NCBI GenBank assembly: GCA_965220425.1
Contig: OZ244830.1
Coordinates: forward strand, 4,960,001-5,024,000
Reading direction: 5' to 3'
DNA from: Azophilus sp965220425
GTDB lineage: Bacteria > Pseudomonadota > Gammaproteobacteria > Pseudomonadales > Azotimanducaceae
Length of the DNA: 64,000 nucleotides
Part shown: positions 44,423-53,405 of the stretch, piece by piece
How positions within the stretch are numbered: position 1 is the stretch's first letter
Layout of the letters: the number at the start of each line of letters is the position of its first letter
Notes under the pieces: generated by a model
Database searches by the model: none
What the model was told of the DNA's origin: nothing
The model's input: only the letters and a program-made list of their open reading frames with translations
Position numbers and translations under genes: made by a program

Positions 44423-45865
44423 GTGTCCGAAGTCAATCGCAAACTGCTGCCCGAGGAACTGCTCGTCTGGATCGAGCAGTCCCTGCAAGGTGAGGTCGTC
44501 CGCATCAAGCCCCGGGCCGGGGGCGGCGCGGTGCGCTCCGGGGCGGAAGTCGACATCAAGCTCGACGACGGGGACATTGAGCGGGGTTTCCTAGCCTTCG
44601 ACGGGGGAAACCGGCGCTTTCCGGGCGTGCGGGAAAAGTATCTTCGGGAAGCCTCGTTGCTTCAAGCACTGGCCGACACCGGCATCCGCGCCCCGCGACT
44701 GCTGGCCTCGGACCCGAATTTGCGCGTCCACGTGTTCGCTTTCGCCGAGGGCGAGGATCGGTTTGCGCGATTGACGGATCCGGACGAAGCCATGGCAGTG
44801 GCCAAGGATTTCGTCAGCGAACTGGCCAAGCTTCACCGGTTGGACCCGGCCGCCCTCAAACTCGACGGCTTCGGCCCCATCGAGCCGCCGGCCGTCACGG
44901 TTCGCCGCCGCATCAAACAGATGAAAGCCGAACATCGAGCCGCCGGTCCCGAAGACCCCCTTATTGCTTACGGCCTGCGTTGGCTCGAGCGCAACGTGCC
45001 GGACTACGAGGGCCCCACCGTCCTGGTCCATGGCGATGCCGGCCCGGGCAACTTCCTGTTCCAGGACGGCAAGGTGAACATTGTGTTGGATTGGGAACTG
45101 GCCCACTTCGGCGATCCACTGGAGGATTTTGCCTGGATGAGCATCCGCGCCATCATTCAGGAATGGGTGCCTTTCGCCCCGCTGCTCGCTGAGTACCAGC
45201 GTCTGTCGAAGATCGCCGTGGACTTGTCGCGAATCCGCTACTACCGCATCTACACTCTACTCGGCATGATTGTGGGCTCGCACCGCCGCTTTAGCCAGGA
45301 GCCGGACAAGCTGGCGGACCAGGGAAACATGGGCGGGAGACTCATGTTCACTATGGTGCACCGCCGCGCCTACGTTCAGGGTCTCGCGAACGCTTTGGGC
45401 CTGCCGCTTGCCGATGTGGCGCTTCCCGACGCCGCACCCACGGCCACAGAGCCCTACATCGGGTCGGTGCTGAAACAGATCCGCGAGGTCATCGTTGCCC
45501 GTACCGACGATCAGGTGATCGCCGAGACTGCCAAGGACATCGCCCGGGTGTTGAAGTACGTGCGGAGCCGGTACCGCCTGGACGACAGGCTCACGCAAGA
45601 CGAGTTGGACGACTTGCACAACGTACTGGCAACCCGGCACGCAAACCTCGACGCCGCCCGCGCCGAACTGCTGGGCAAGATAGCGACCGATGCCATCGAC
45701 GACGCCACCATCATCGACGTTCTGTGGCGCCGGGTCTGCCGGGAGACCCGCGTGATGCAGGATTCCATGGGAGCGTTGGCGAGGCGTCTGTTCCCACCGC
45801 TCGATCGTGGAGCGACAGGTCATAGGAGCGAACGACCTGATTCAGGAAGTCGTAACCCGCAATAG
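44423..45865 (+). CDS. APH-family phosphotransferase associated with acyl-CoA dehydrogenases
   Basis: A ~480-residue protein whose first ~350 residues are an aminoglycoside-phosphotransferase-like kinase: PTVLVHGDAGPGNFLFQDGK, then IVLDWELAHFGDPLEDFAWM with the catalytic and magnesium-binding residues. Such kinases are regularly found beside acyl-CoA dehydrogenases, where the substrate is an unusual acyl chain, not an antibiotic. The extra ~120-residue C-terminal part (ETAKDIARVLKYVRSRYRLD on) is helical and resembles a second domain often fused in this group. GTG at 44423 is preferred (GGAGGG upstream); an ATG at 44366 inside the previous gene is possible. Confidence 0.83.
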   Translation: MSEVNRKLLPEELLVWIEQSLQGEVVRIKPRAGGGAVRSGAEVDIKLDDGDIERGFLAFDGGNRRFPGVREKYLREASLLQALADTGIRAPRLLASDPNLRVHVFAFAEGEDRFARLTDPDEAMAVAKDFVSELAKLHRLDPAALKLDGFGPIEPPAVTVRRRIKQMKAEHRAAGPEDPLIAYGLRWLERNVPDYEGPTVLVHGDAGPGNFLFQDGKVNIVLDWELAHFGDPLEDFAWMSIRAIIQEWVPFAPLLAEYQRLSKIAVDLSRIRYYRIYTLLGMIVGSHRRFSQEPDKLADQGNMGGRLMFTMVHRRAYVQGLANALGLPLADVALPDAAPTATEPYIGSVLKQIREVIVARTDDQVIAETAKDIARVLKYVRSRYRLDDRLTQDELDDLHNVLATRHANLDAARAELLGKIATDAIDDATIIDVLWRRVCRETRVMQDSMGALARRLFPPLDRGATGHRSERPDSGSRNPQ

Positions 45866-46064
45866 ACCAAATCGCCCGCGAACGCCAATGCCGGATCGTT
45901 CGGATCGTTGAGGCCAGCGCGCATCGACTTCCTGAAGCAAATCTTAATACATATATATCATATAGATAAGTCATGATATCCTCGCGATCCTTGGGCGTAA
46001 CGCTTCGCAGCTCCCTGGTCTGGTAGCACCCTAGCACTAGCGGACAACCATCCAGAGAAAAACC
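45866..46064. promoter_or_regulatory. AT-rich promoter region of the ferredoxin gene
   Basis: A 199-base gap with a sharply AT-rich patch at about 45945-45980 (AATACATATATATCATATAG). Similar patches precede most island genes. No coding sequence seen. Confidence 0.45.
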
Positions 46065-46259
46065 ATGCGCGTGATCTGCGACATCGAACTCTGTCAGGGT
46101 CACGGTCGTTGCGAGGCCGTGGCGCCAGAAGTTTACAACCTCGACGACAACGGCTACCTGAAGACGGCCGTCATTGCGGTGCCGCCGGGTCTGGAAGATC
46201 AGGCGCGCCACGGCGCCGAATGCTGCCCGGAGGAGATCCTGCACGTTGAAGAGGACTGA
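46065..46259 (+). CDS. Single-cluster ferredoxin (P450-partner type)
   Basis: A 64-residue ferredoxin with the three-cysteine pattern of 3Fe-4S electron donors to bacterial P450s: ELCQGHGRCEAVAPEVYNL (second Cys position taken by His) and the last Cys pair region AECCPEEILHVEED. It stands alone between the phosphotransferase and the second CoA transferase, 7 kb from the P450. It may serve that enzyme, another P450 elsewhere, or be the relic of a moved P450 pair. ATG at 46065. Confidence 0.85.
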   Translation: MRVICDIELCQGHGRCEAVAPEVYNLDDNGYLKTAVIAVPPGLEDQARHGAECCPEEILHVEED

Positions 46260-46384
46260 TCTACAGAAACATATATCGTATCTACATGATCTGTTGATTT
46301 GCACGCGGATCGATGCGGCCTTGGCCAGTCAACCGGCAAGGGGCGTTTAACGCGCCCCTCCGTAACCCCGGAAGGAGATCCCGA

Positions 46385-47590
46385 ATGAGCAAGCCGTTGC
46401 AGGGTGTGTGCGTCGTGGAAGTCGCTGCCTGGACTTTCGTCCCCGTGGCTGGGGCCATGATGGCGGACATGGGCGCGGAAGTGATCAAGGTAGAGCCCCC
46501 CACCGGTGATCCCCAGCGCGGACTCATGAATATGCTCAATTCCGAGCGTAGCGGGCCGAACCCGTTCAATGAGATACCCAACCGGGGCAAGCGCAGCATC
46601 ACCCTGGACCTGCGAACGGATGCCGGGAACGAGGTGCTGATGCGCCTTACAGCCGATGCCGACGTGTTCCTCACCAGCTATCTGCCCGAACTGCGCAAGA
46701 AACTGAAGATCGACGTCGAGCACGTGCGCGCCGTGAACCCGACGATCATCTACGCCCGGGGCAGCGGCTGGGGCAACGCAGGCCCCATGCAGAACGTGGG
46801 CGGCTACGATCTGGCAGCCGCGTGGGCGACCTCGGGCCTGGCCGACCGCCTGGAGCGGGGTCATCCCGACGGCCCCCCGGCAATGCCGGCTGCGTTCTTT
46901 GACCTGCAGGGAGGAAACACTATCGCCGGCGCCATCGGCACTGCGCTGTTCAGACGCGAGCGCACCGGCGAACCCTCGATCGTGGATGTATCGCTGATGA
47001 ACGTGGGCATGTGGGCGCTGGCCCCCGATATCGTCAGCGCTCCCTACATGCAGAAGTCGTTGACTGCCGACCGCAAGCAACCGGGCAACCCCATCACCAA
47101 CTGGTACAAGACAAGCGACGGACGCTGGCTGTACCTGGTATGTCTTCAGGCGGACCGCTTCTGGGCGGAGCTTTGCAGGGTGCTGGAACGGCCGGATCTG
47201 GTTGACGATCCACGCTTCGCCGAAGGCCAGGCGCGATTTCGGAACCGCAGGGCCTGCGTCGCAGAGCTTGACGCGGTCTTCGCTACCAGAACACTCGATG
47301 ACTGGATAGCCCGGTTCCAGGGTTTCAGCGGCGTCTGGGCACCCGCCCTGAAGTTCAAGGAACTGCACGAGCATCCTCAGGTAGACGCCAATGGGTATCT
47401 GGCCAACCTGACAGGCAATGACGGTCGGGAGTTCCGCCTCGTTTCCACAGCCATGCATTTCGACGAGGAGCCTACCGCACCCGAAAAGCCTGCACCGGAT
47501 CTGGGGCAGGATACGGAGCTATTACTCCTGGAAAAAGGCTTCGATTGGGAGGAAATCGAGGCGGTTCGCGAGCGTGGCGGTCTGGGTTAG
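46385..47590 (+). CDS. CaiB/BaiF family III CoA transferase
   Basis: A 401-residue type III CoA transferase, distinct from the one at 39 kb. Landmarks: PLQGVCVVEVAAWTFVPVAG, MMADMGAEVIKVEPPTGDPQ, FNEIPNRGKRSITLDLRTDA, IIYARGSGWGNAGPMQNVGG and GEPSIVDVSLMNVGMW. Start ATG 46385 after GGAAGGAG. Upstream lies another AT-rich promoter-like patch (ACATATATCGTATCTACATG). It converges on the enoyl-CoA hydratase gene. Likely activates a pathway intermediate by transferring CoA from a thioester. Confidence 0.9.
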   Translation: MSKPLQGVCVVEVAAWTFVPVAGAMMADMGAEVIKVEPPTGDPQRGLMNMLNSERSGPNPFNEIPNRGKRSITLDLRTDAGNEVLMRLTADADVFLTSYLPELRKKLKIDVEHVRAVNPTIIYARGSGWGNAGPMQNVGGYDLAAAWATSGLADRLERGHPDGPPAMPAAFFDLQGGNTIAGAIGTALFRRERTGEPSIVDVSLMNVGMWALAPDIVSAPYMQKSLTADRKQPGNPITNWYKTSDGRWLYLVCLQADRFWAELCRVLERPDLVDDPRFAEGQARFRNRRACVAELDAVFATRTLDDWIARFQGFSGVWAPALKFKELHEHPQVDANGYLANLTGNDGREFRLVSTAMHFDEEPTAPEKPAPDLGQDTELLLLEKGFDWEEIEAVRERGGLG

Positions 47591-47694
47591 TCCGACTGAC
47601 CGTTCTCCACAGATCCCCGAACAAGCCTGTACGCCGACATAGTCAGCGCGCACCGCGTACCCGTGACCTTCCGGCCAAGCCGTGCCCAGGTTCG

Positions 47695-48513
47695 TCAGCG
47701 AACTTCGTACTTCCTGTCCTTGTTGGCCATGAGAGCGACACGGTCCACCTGCGCCGTGCCGATGGGATTGCCGATGGTAGTGTAGGACATGCCCATGCCC
47801 AAAGCCGCCGACCGGGGCAACTCGAGCGATTCCCAGATCGCCCGCACCGTCCCCTGGGTGGCTGCCGGGGGCTTGGCGGCCACTGCCGCAGCGATCTCGT
47901 GAGCGCGCGACCAGAGCCGCTCGCGCTGGACCACTTCCGTGACCAGACCCATGCGCAGCGCGCTGTCGGCGCCAATACGTTCGTCGTTGCCAAGCAACGC
48001 CATCCGCAGCACATCGCCGAGCGGCATACGATACGTGGCGCCGATAGGTTCCAGCGCCGCGGTCATCCCGTAGGTTACATGGGGATCGAAAAACGTCGCC
48101 TCCTCCGAGCAGACGATGATGTCGGACTCGTTGATCCAATAGAATGCCCCCCCGCAGGCCATACCGTGCACAGCGGTGATTACGGGCTTCCAGAGCTTGT
48201 TTGCCCGAGGCCCCAGATACTCGCCCGGATCCACAAGGAACCATGGATTTTTCGGATTCGGCCCGGTTACCCCACGCGTGCCTTCCGGATCGTCCCCGCC
48301 CCGCACATCGACCCCGGTCGAGAACGCTTTGCAGTCCATGGAAGCTCGCAGCACAAAAGCGTGAATGTGGTCGTTTACGATGCCCTGCTGCCAGATGTGC
48401 TCGAACTCTTCGCACATGCGGCCGGAAAAAGAGTTCATGGCGCGGGGCCGATTGATGGTGATGGTGCCGACGTGATCGCCACTCTCCTCGTAGAGGATGG
48501 TCCGATATTCCAT
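47695..48513 (-). CDS. Enoyl-CoA hydratase/isomerase family protein
   Basis: A 272-residue crotonase-fold protein: VGTITINRPRAMNSFSGRMC at the start, oxyanion-hole residues in CKAFSTGVDVRGGDD and ITAVHGMACGGAFYWINESD, and RMALLGNDERIGADSALRMG. The position occupied by catalytic Glu in classic hydratases lies in DPHVTYGMTAALEPIG and is not clearly conserved, so isomerase, hydrolase or retro-aldol activity is possible. ATG 48513 after AGGAAG; a few codons of the open frame precede it. Confidence 0.87.
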   Translation of the reverse strand: MEYRTILYEESGDHVGTITINRPRAMNSFSGRMCEEFEHIWQQGIVNDHIHAFVLRASMDCKAFSTGVDVRGGDDPEGTRGVTGPNPKNPWFLVDPGEYLGPRANKLWKPVITAVHGMACGGAFYWINESDIIVCSEEATFFDPHVTYGMTAALEPIGATYRMPLGDVLRMALLGNDERIGADSALRMGLVTEVVQRERLWSRAHEIAAAVAAKPPAATQGTVRAIWESLELPRSAALGMGMSYTTIGNPIGTAQVDRVALMANKDRKYEVR

Positions 48514-48648
48514 ACAAGGCTTCCTGATCAAATTGGTGGAATAAATTCAGGAGGTTACCACGGTGCACCGCGTAAAACGCCAACCATTGCGGTTGCCGAT
48601 ACGGGATGCTGTGCAATGGGTTCGCTGCCTAATTTCGACTGTCGTCCG

Positions 48649-49068
48649 TTACCGGTCCGGCTCGAACAAAGGCACGTAATAGGCGCCCTGCTGCTCGAAC
48701 AGTACTCGCACCCGCATCCCGATGTGTACCTCGCCGATGTCACAATTGACCAGGTTGGTGGGCAACCGCAGATGCGCCTGTTCATCGAGTTCCACCAGGG
48801 CAACAAGATACGGCACGGGTACGGACGGGTCGTAAGGATGGTGGTTGACGGTGAACGTGAACACGCTGCCCTTTCCGCTGACCGCCTCCGGCACCAGGTC
48901 ACCGTCCGCCGGCGTGACCGTTTCCGGTGGGTGCACCCAGCGCCCGGTCTCCCGGTTGCGCAGGATCAGAAGCTGTCCCCGCCCGCCACCGGTCCAGAAC
49001 GCGCGGTTGATTTTTGTGATCTCCGGCAGGATACGCGGCACCGCGGCACTATCGTGAGAACCTGGCAT
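48649..49068 (-). CDS. OB-fold (DUF35-type) protein, degenerate zinc ribbon
   Basis: A 139-residue OB-fold partner protein. The C-terminal OB domain is complete (GSVFTFTVNHHPYDPSVPVP then YLVALVELDEQAHLRLPTNL and CDIGEVHIGMRVRVLFEQQG). The N-terminal part where a rubredoxin-like zinc ribbon with four Cys normally lies reads LLILRNRETGRWVHPPETVT, with no Cys. In steroid catabolism such proteins are subunits of thiolase-like aldolases or hydratases. It is divergent from a thiolase gene with 84 bases between starts, the usual pair. ATG 49068, next to a TTG in frame. Confidence 0.82.
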   Translation of the reverse strand: MPGSHDSAAVPRILPEITKINRAFWTGGGRGQLLILRNRETGRWVHPPETVTPADGDLVPEAVSGKGSVFTFTVNHHPYDPSVPVPYLVALVELDEQAHLRLPTNLVNCDIGEVHIGMRVRVLFEQQGAYYVPLFEPDR

Positions 49069-49152
49069 CAATGCGTTCCGGCGTTGTGAATGCGGGGACG
49101 TGGGAAAATCAATACATTAAACTAATTTAAACGATTTGACGAGCAGCCCACT

Positions 49153-50331
49153 ATGTCCAATTATCCGGAGAAACAATCGATCATATCGGGCATCGGCATT
49201 TCTCGCGTCGGCCGCCGATCCGGCATCCCAGGGATCGAACTGACCACGGAAGCCGCTTGCCGGGCAATTGCCGATGCCGGGCTCACGATGGACGACATCG
49301 ACGGCATCGCAACCATGGGAGATACGCCGCTGGAAAAGACCGAGCGAGCACTAGGCATCACTGCCCGCTATCGGGGGGGAGGCTACGACACCGGAGGGCT
49401 CCTATCGCCGGCCATGTCGGCTTTCGTCGCGGTCGGCAACGGTTTGGCACGGCATGTTCTGCTGTACCGCACGGTATTGATGATGGGCGGATCAATCCTG
49501 CCCTCGGAGAACGAGCGCAGCAAGGGCAGGCCCCAAGGCCGCCGCAGTGCGCGTGCCGACGACCCCATGGCCGATGCGCCCACGCTGATGGCCTATCATG
49601 CCTACGCCGCGCCTAACTGGATCGGCATGCACTGCCAGCGCCACATGCACGTCTACGGCACCACCAAGGAGCAGTTGGGCTGGCTGGCGGTGGAGAGCCG
49701 GCGCAAGGCGGCGTTGAATCCCCTGGCCGCTTACAGAGACCCCATGACCATGGACGATTACATGAACGCCCGTCCTGTGTCCTCGCCGCTGGGGCTATAC
49801 GACTGCGACGTGCCTATCGACGGTGCTATCGCGTTGGTGGTCTCGGCCACGGATTACGCAAAGGACTGCCCCAACCCCCCGGTTCGGGTGGAAGCCATCG
49901 GCGGCGCGCCAGGCACCGGTGGCTGGTACCGGCGCCCCGACTACCCGAAGATGGCATCGATCGAAGCCGCCGGGGAGATGTGGCGCCGAACCGATCTAAA
50001 GCCCCCGGACGTAGATATCGCGGAGCTTTACGACGGGTTTACCTTCCTCACGTTCGCTTGGCTGGAAGCCTTGGGGCTGTGTGGCGACGGCGAATCGGGC
50101 GCCTATGTGGAAGGCGGCGAGCGAATCTCACTCAGCGGTGAATTGCCACTGAATACCTACGGAGGCCAACTCTCCGCCGGGCGCATGCACGGGTACTGGG
50201 TATTGTACGAGGCCTGCCTGCAACTACGCGATCAAGCCAGGGAGCACCAGGTAGATGGGCAACCAGAGGTGGCGGTGGTCTCCAATGGCGGCGGCCCCAT
50301 TGCCGGGTGCATGCTGCTGACCCGCACCTGA
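49153..50331 (+). CDS. Thiolase-family protein (lipid-transfer/aldolase type)
   Basis: A 392-residue thiolase-fold protein: SIISGIGISRVGRRSGIPGI, then ELTTEAACRAIADAGLTMDD and IDGIATMG at the N-terminus, PAMSAFVAVGNGLARHVLLY in the nucleophile region without an obvious Cys, and DIAELYDGFTFLTFAWLEAL followed by YGGQLSAGRMHGYWVLYEAC. The missing nucleophilic Cys together with the adjacent OB-fold protein resembles Ltp2-type retro-aldolases of steroid side chains rather than degradative thiolases. The region upstream is AT-rich (ATTAAACTAATTTAAACG). Substrate unknown. Confidence 0.85.
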   Translation: MSNYPEKQSIISGIGISRVGRRSGIPGIELTTEAACRAIADAGLTMDDIDGIATMGDTPLEKTERALGITARYRGGGYDTGGLLSPAMSAFVAVGNGLARHVLLYRTVLMMGGSILPSENERSKGRPQGRRSARADDPMADAPTLMAYHAYAAPNWIGMHCQRHMHVYGTTKEQLGWLAVESRRKAALNPLAAYRDPMTMDDYMNARPVSSPLGLYDCDVPIDGAIALVVSATDYAKDCPNPPVRVEAIGGAPGTGGWYRRPDYPKMASIEAAGEMWRRTDLKPPDVDIAELYDGFTFLTFAWLEALGLCGDGESGAYVEGGERISLSGELPLNTYGGQLSAGRMHGYWVLYEACLQLRDQAREHQVDGQPEVAVVSNGGGPIAGCMLLTRT

Positions 50332-50422
50332 CGGACTAGCGGATCATGGCCATTGCCATATTCGAAACCGCCATGATGGACGACGGTCAGCGCTTTGCGC
50401 AACGCTGAGAGCCTACATCGTT

Positions 50423-51943
50423 TCAGCCCCAGTTTATGGATTTAACCTCAGTAAAGTCCTCCAGGCCGTGGCGGCCCCACTCGCGGCCGATGCCACTCTG
50501 CTTGAAGCCACCGAACGCGCCGCCCTGAGCTATGCCCCGGCCGGGCTCGCCCCAACCGGGGCCTTGTCCCCTGCCGGCACCAGCATCGCCCGCCGGCGGC
50601 TGACCCACGCCCGTGGCGGTTATGGACCCGGTACGGATGCGACGGGCCACATTGAAGGCGCGCGCCGTGTTGGCCGCCATCACCCCGCCCGATAGCCCAT
50701 AGATGGAGTCGTTGGCGATGCGTACCGCTTCGTCGTCTTTTCCGGAGTAGGGAATTACCGTGAGGACCGGCCCGAAAATCTCCTCTTGGGCGATACACAT
50801 GTCGTTGCTGCCAACCATCACCGTGGGCGGATAGAAAAAGCCCTTCCCCAGATGCTCGGGGATCTTGCCACCGGTGATGAGTTCCGCGCCCTGCTCAAGG
50901 CCGGACACCACATAGCCGTGAACACGCTGGCGCTGCTGTTCGCGGATCAGCGGTCCCAGCACGGTTTCCGGATCCCGCGGATCGCCGACCACCACCTGCT
51001 CCGCCGCCGCGCGCACCCCGTCCAGGTACGGGTCCATCAACGAATCCGGCATGAGCAGGCGGGTCTGCAATGCGCACCCCTGCCCGCAATGCACCAGCAC
51101 CGTGCCGAAGCCGATGCCGCGAGCCACGGCTTCCGGGACATCGTCGAGCAGGATCTGCGCGCTCTTGCCGCCGAGTTCCAGCTGAACCCGCTTGATCTGC
51201 TCCGCCGCCCGCCCCATGATCCGGCGCCCTGTAGCCGTGGAGCCGGTGAAGGTGATCATGTCTACCATGGCGTTCCCGGTGAGCTCATCACCCACCTCGG
51301 CATGGCCTGTGATGACGTTCAGCACTCCCGGAGGCAACTCGGCTTCCTCCGCAGCCTTTGCAATCTCAAAGGCATCCAGCGGCGTCCAGGGGTGGGGCTT
51401 CAACACCACCGAGCAGCCCACCGCCATGGCGGGAAACGCCTTCACCATGTTCAGCATAAAGGGAAAATTGAACGGGGTGATGGCAGCGACGACGCCCACC
51501 GGCTCGCGCACCAACGCGCTGCCCGCCATGCCTTGGGGACCGCCCGTGGGCGGAGACGCCTCCACCCACTCCAACAGGCTTTGTGCCTGCTCCGCGTTGT
51601 AGTGGCCGATGCCGATGGAGCCTCCACATTGAACGGCATCGAGCACAAGACCGGCACACCCCGTTTCCGCCTGAATCAACTCCCGCAGACGATCGTGTCT
51701 CGACTGCAGGATGTCAGCCATGCGCTTCAACACGGCACCCCGTTCCGCCGGCTTCATGTACGGCCACGGGCCTTCGTCGAACGCCGCCCGAGCCGCACTG
51801 ATGGCAGCCCGAGCGTCCGCCAACCCGGCTTCCGGTACCTGGCCGATTTCGGCTTCCGTGGCGGGGTCGATCACCGTGATCTCTGTGGACGCCGTACCCT
51901 GGGTCCAGGTACCGTCAATGAAGAGTTTGTAGTTCCAGCTCAT
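50423..51943 (-). CDS. Aldehyde dehydrogenase family protein
   Basis: A 506-residue NAD(P)-dependent aldehyde dehydrogenase. The proton-acceptor Glu256 is in VQLELGGKSAQILL, the nucleophile Cys290 in LVHCGQGCALQTRLL, and the cofactor and Asn region in VVAAITPFNFPFMLNMVKAF. Near the C-terminus, just before GGFKQSGIGREWGRHGLEDF, a Gly-rich insertion of about 25 residues (GAGRGQGPGWGEPGRGIAQG) is unlike most family members. ATG 51943 with TTGGAGAA upstream. Probably oxidises an aldehyde released in the pathway, for example after retro-aldol cleavage. Confidence 0.9.
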   Translation of the reverse strand: MSWNYKLFIDGTWTQGTASTEITVIDPATEAEIGQVPEAGLADARAAISAARAAFDEGPWPYMKPAERGAVLKRMADILQSRHDRLRELIQAETGCAGLVLDAVQCGGSIGIGHYNAEQAQSLLEWVEASPPTGGPQGMAGSALVREPVGVVAAITPFNFPFMLNMVKAFPAMAVGCSVVLKPHPWTPLDAFEIAKAAEEAELPPGVLNVITGHAEVGDELTGNAMVDMITFTGSTATGRRIMGRAAEQIKRVQLELGGKSAQILLDDVPEAVARGIGFGTVLVHCGQGCALQTRLLMPDSLMDPYLDGVRAAAEQVVVGDPRDPETVLGPLIREQQRQRVHGYVVSGLEQGAELITGGKIPEHLGKGFFYPPTVMVGSNDMCIAQEEIFGPVLTVIPYSGKDDEAVRIANDSIYGLSGGVMAANTARAFNVARRIRTGSITATGVGQPPAGDAGAGRGQGPGWGEPGRGIAQGGAFGGFKQSGIGREWGRHGLEDFTEVKSINWG

Positions 51944-52108
51944 GGGTTATTCTCCAAACTGGCTCCTTGATCCGCGGCAGCCCGGTTTGTTTGGAGCCCA
52001 GGCTAGGAACGCGTGGCAAAACTTCCGTGTCGTACCGAAACCGACAAGTAATGCAGCCGTCCGGGAGGGATCGTCGATCAAGTGCGGCGTGACTTTTTTC
52101 ACGGGCAG

Positions 52109-52273
52109 CTAGTGCTCCGTCAAGCCAAAATCTACGGGTAGGCGCATGGGATTTTTGGTTCCTGGCAAGGCGCGACGACGCCGCATGGCAGGCCCCATGC
52201 AAGGAGGAGCAACGCAGTCAGGGGCCAAAAAGACCCGCGAATACCCGTAGATTTTGGCTTGACGGAGCACTAG
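52109..52273. repeat. Family B MITE, copy 1 (165 bp)
   Basis: Begins CTAGTGCTCCGTCAAGCCAA and ends with the complement, giving perfect terminal inverted repeats of 32 bp counting the CTAG at each end. CTAG is probably the duplicated target. The interior is GC-rich and non-coding. Identical to copy 2 (60374-60538) in reverse orientation apart from one base (a C/T difference in the GGTTCCTGG segment). Its right edge supplies or duplicates the stop codon of the neighbouring gene. Confidence 0.93.
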
Positions 52274-53313
52274 GTTCGCTTGACCCTGGGATAGCTCGGA
52301 GCGATACCGCCCTGGTTCTCCCCCCAACCTTCGGCGCCGTCCCAGTTCCAGTAAAAGAGGCCAGTGCCAGTGCCGTGGTTGCTTACCTGCTCACCTTCGG
52401 CGTGCAGGCTGCGCCCAAGGGTGTCCAAGCCATCGTATTCGATGCGCCAGATCCAACCCCTCTCCGGGTCCACCAGGCACTTTCGCTCGCCTTCCACCAG
52501 ATGCGCCCAGACCCCATCGCGGATCAGATAGCCAGTGTTCGTAAAGTCCCCCCGGTCTTCCTCACCCTGAATCAGCAGGGTATAGACCAGAAACGCATCC
52601 TTTTGCCCCGCCGTGCCGAAGATATACCCGATGTTGAACGGCTTGCGGACCGGCCGGGACACATCGGTACGCTCGCTGCCGACAACAGGCAATGCCTTGC
52701 GCTGCGGTCGCTTGCCACCGGAGGCATCGTTGGCAGCGGCGGCGACCCGAGGCCGGCGCGGGCTCCAACTGCGGTCGCGAACCGAAAGACAGCCCACAGC
52801 AATGCTCTCTCCGTGCAGCAGGATCTCGCCGCTGACATGCATGGCCTGGTCCCAGTGCCGGCCTTTCCAGAACGGGGCGCAACCTGCCGGGTGCGGATTC
52901 GGCTCCATGACGCCCTCGAACATCAGTTCCGCCTCGAACCGGCCCGGATCCGAATAGGTCATGCGATACCTCAGCAACGGCTCGACAGCCTTGATCGAGT
53001 TGCCGTTGGGCAGCGAGATATCGCGCAGGTCCACCGCTCCGGACGGCATGGCGAGGCAGCAGTCGCGATGCTCGTACAGCGCCGGGGCGTCGCTATCGTC
53101 CCAAACCCAGGCACCGCCGTTGCAAATGCCGTTTTCACCTTGGTTGGGCCGGATCTGGTTGTAGAACCAGCCGCCCATTTTTCGCTCCGGGACATTGAAC
53201 GACGTCCAGAACGTCTCCGTCCACCAAGGATGATCGGCGCCTTCGCAATCGTTGTGGAAGCCGTCGTCTTCCGGGATGACGAACCAGCCCGTTAGCTCAT
53301 CGGTATTCGGCAT
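52270..53313 (-). CDS. DUF7064/DUF7065-like (AttH/CrtC-type) protein
   Basis: A 347-residue protein seen often in steroid- and hydrocarbon-degradation clusters. The N-terminal half has DHPWWTETFWTSFNVPERKM then GGWFYNQIRPNQ and FEAELMFEGVMEPNPHPAG; the second half has HWDQAMHVSGEILLHGESIA, a GCLSVRDRSWSPRR segment, and GYLIRDGVWAHLV. It resembles two lipocalin-like halves of the AttH/hydroxyneurosporene synthase type. Function is not established. The stop codon TAG is part of the CTAG at the edge of the family B element, so the natural C-terminus may have been altered. ATG 53313. Confidence 0.7.
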   Translation of the reverse strand: MPNTDELTGWFVIPEDDGFHNDCEGADHPWWTETFWTSFNVPERKMGGWFYNQIRPNQGENGICNGGAWVWDDSDAPALYEHRDCCLAMPSGAVDLRDISLPNGNSIKAVEPLLRYRMTYSDPGRFEAELMFEGVMEPNPHPAGCAPFWKGRHWDQAMHVSGEILLHGESIAVGCLSVRDRSWSPRRPRVAAAANDASGGKRPQRKALPVVGSERTDVSRPVRKPFNIGYIFGTAGQKDAFLVYTLLIQGEEDRGDFTNTGYLIRDGVWAHLVEGERKCLVDPERGWIWRIEYDGLDTLGRSLHAEGEQVSNHGTGTGLFYWNWDGAEGWGENQGGIAPSYPRVKRT

Positions 53314-53405
53314 GTTGTCTCTCTTCACAGGTGCGCATCGCAGAGCTTGCCCCGCCCGGCATCATGATGCCCCAGGGAACCGAAGATCTGGTTCGTCTGA
53401 CGTAC

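Noticed and set aside
44423..45865. Aminoglycoside resistance kinase
   Set aside because: The fold is APH-like, but the location between acyl-CoA dehydrogenases and a CoA transferase and the sequence type fit the catabolic kinase group, not antibiotic resistance.
46065..46259. Ferredoxin at 46 kb as partner of the P450 at 54 kb
   Set aside because: The P450 has its own coupled ferredoxin; partnership of the distant one cannot be supported from sequence.
50786..51970. Plus-strand open frame opposite the aldehyde dehydrogenase
   Set aside because: Antisense, no family similarity, His/Arg-rich.
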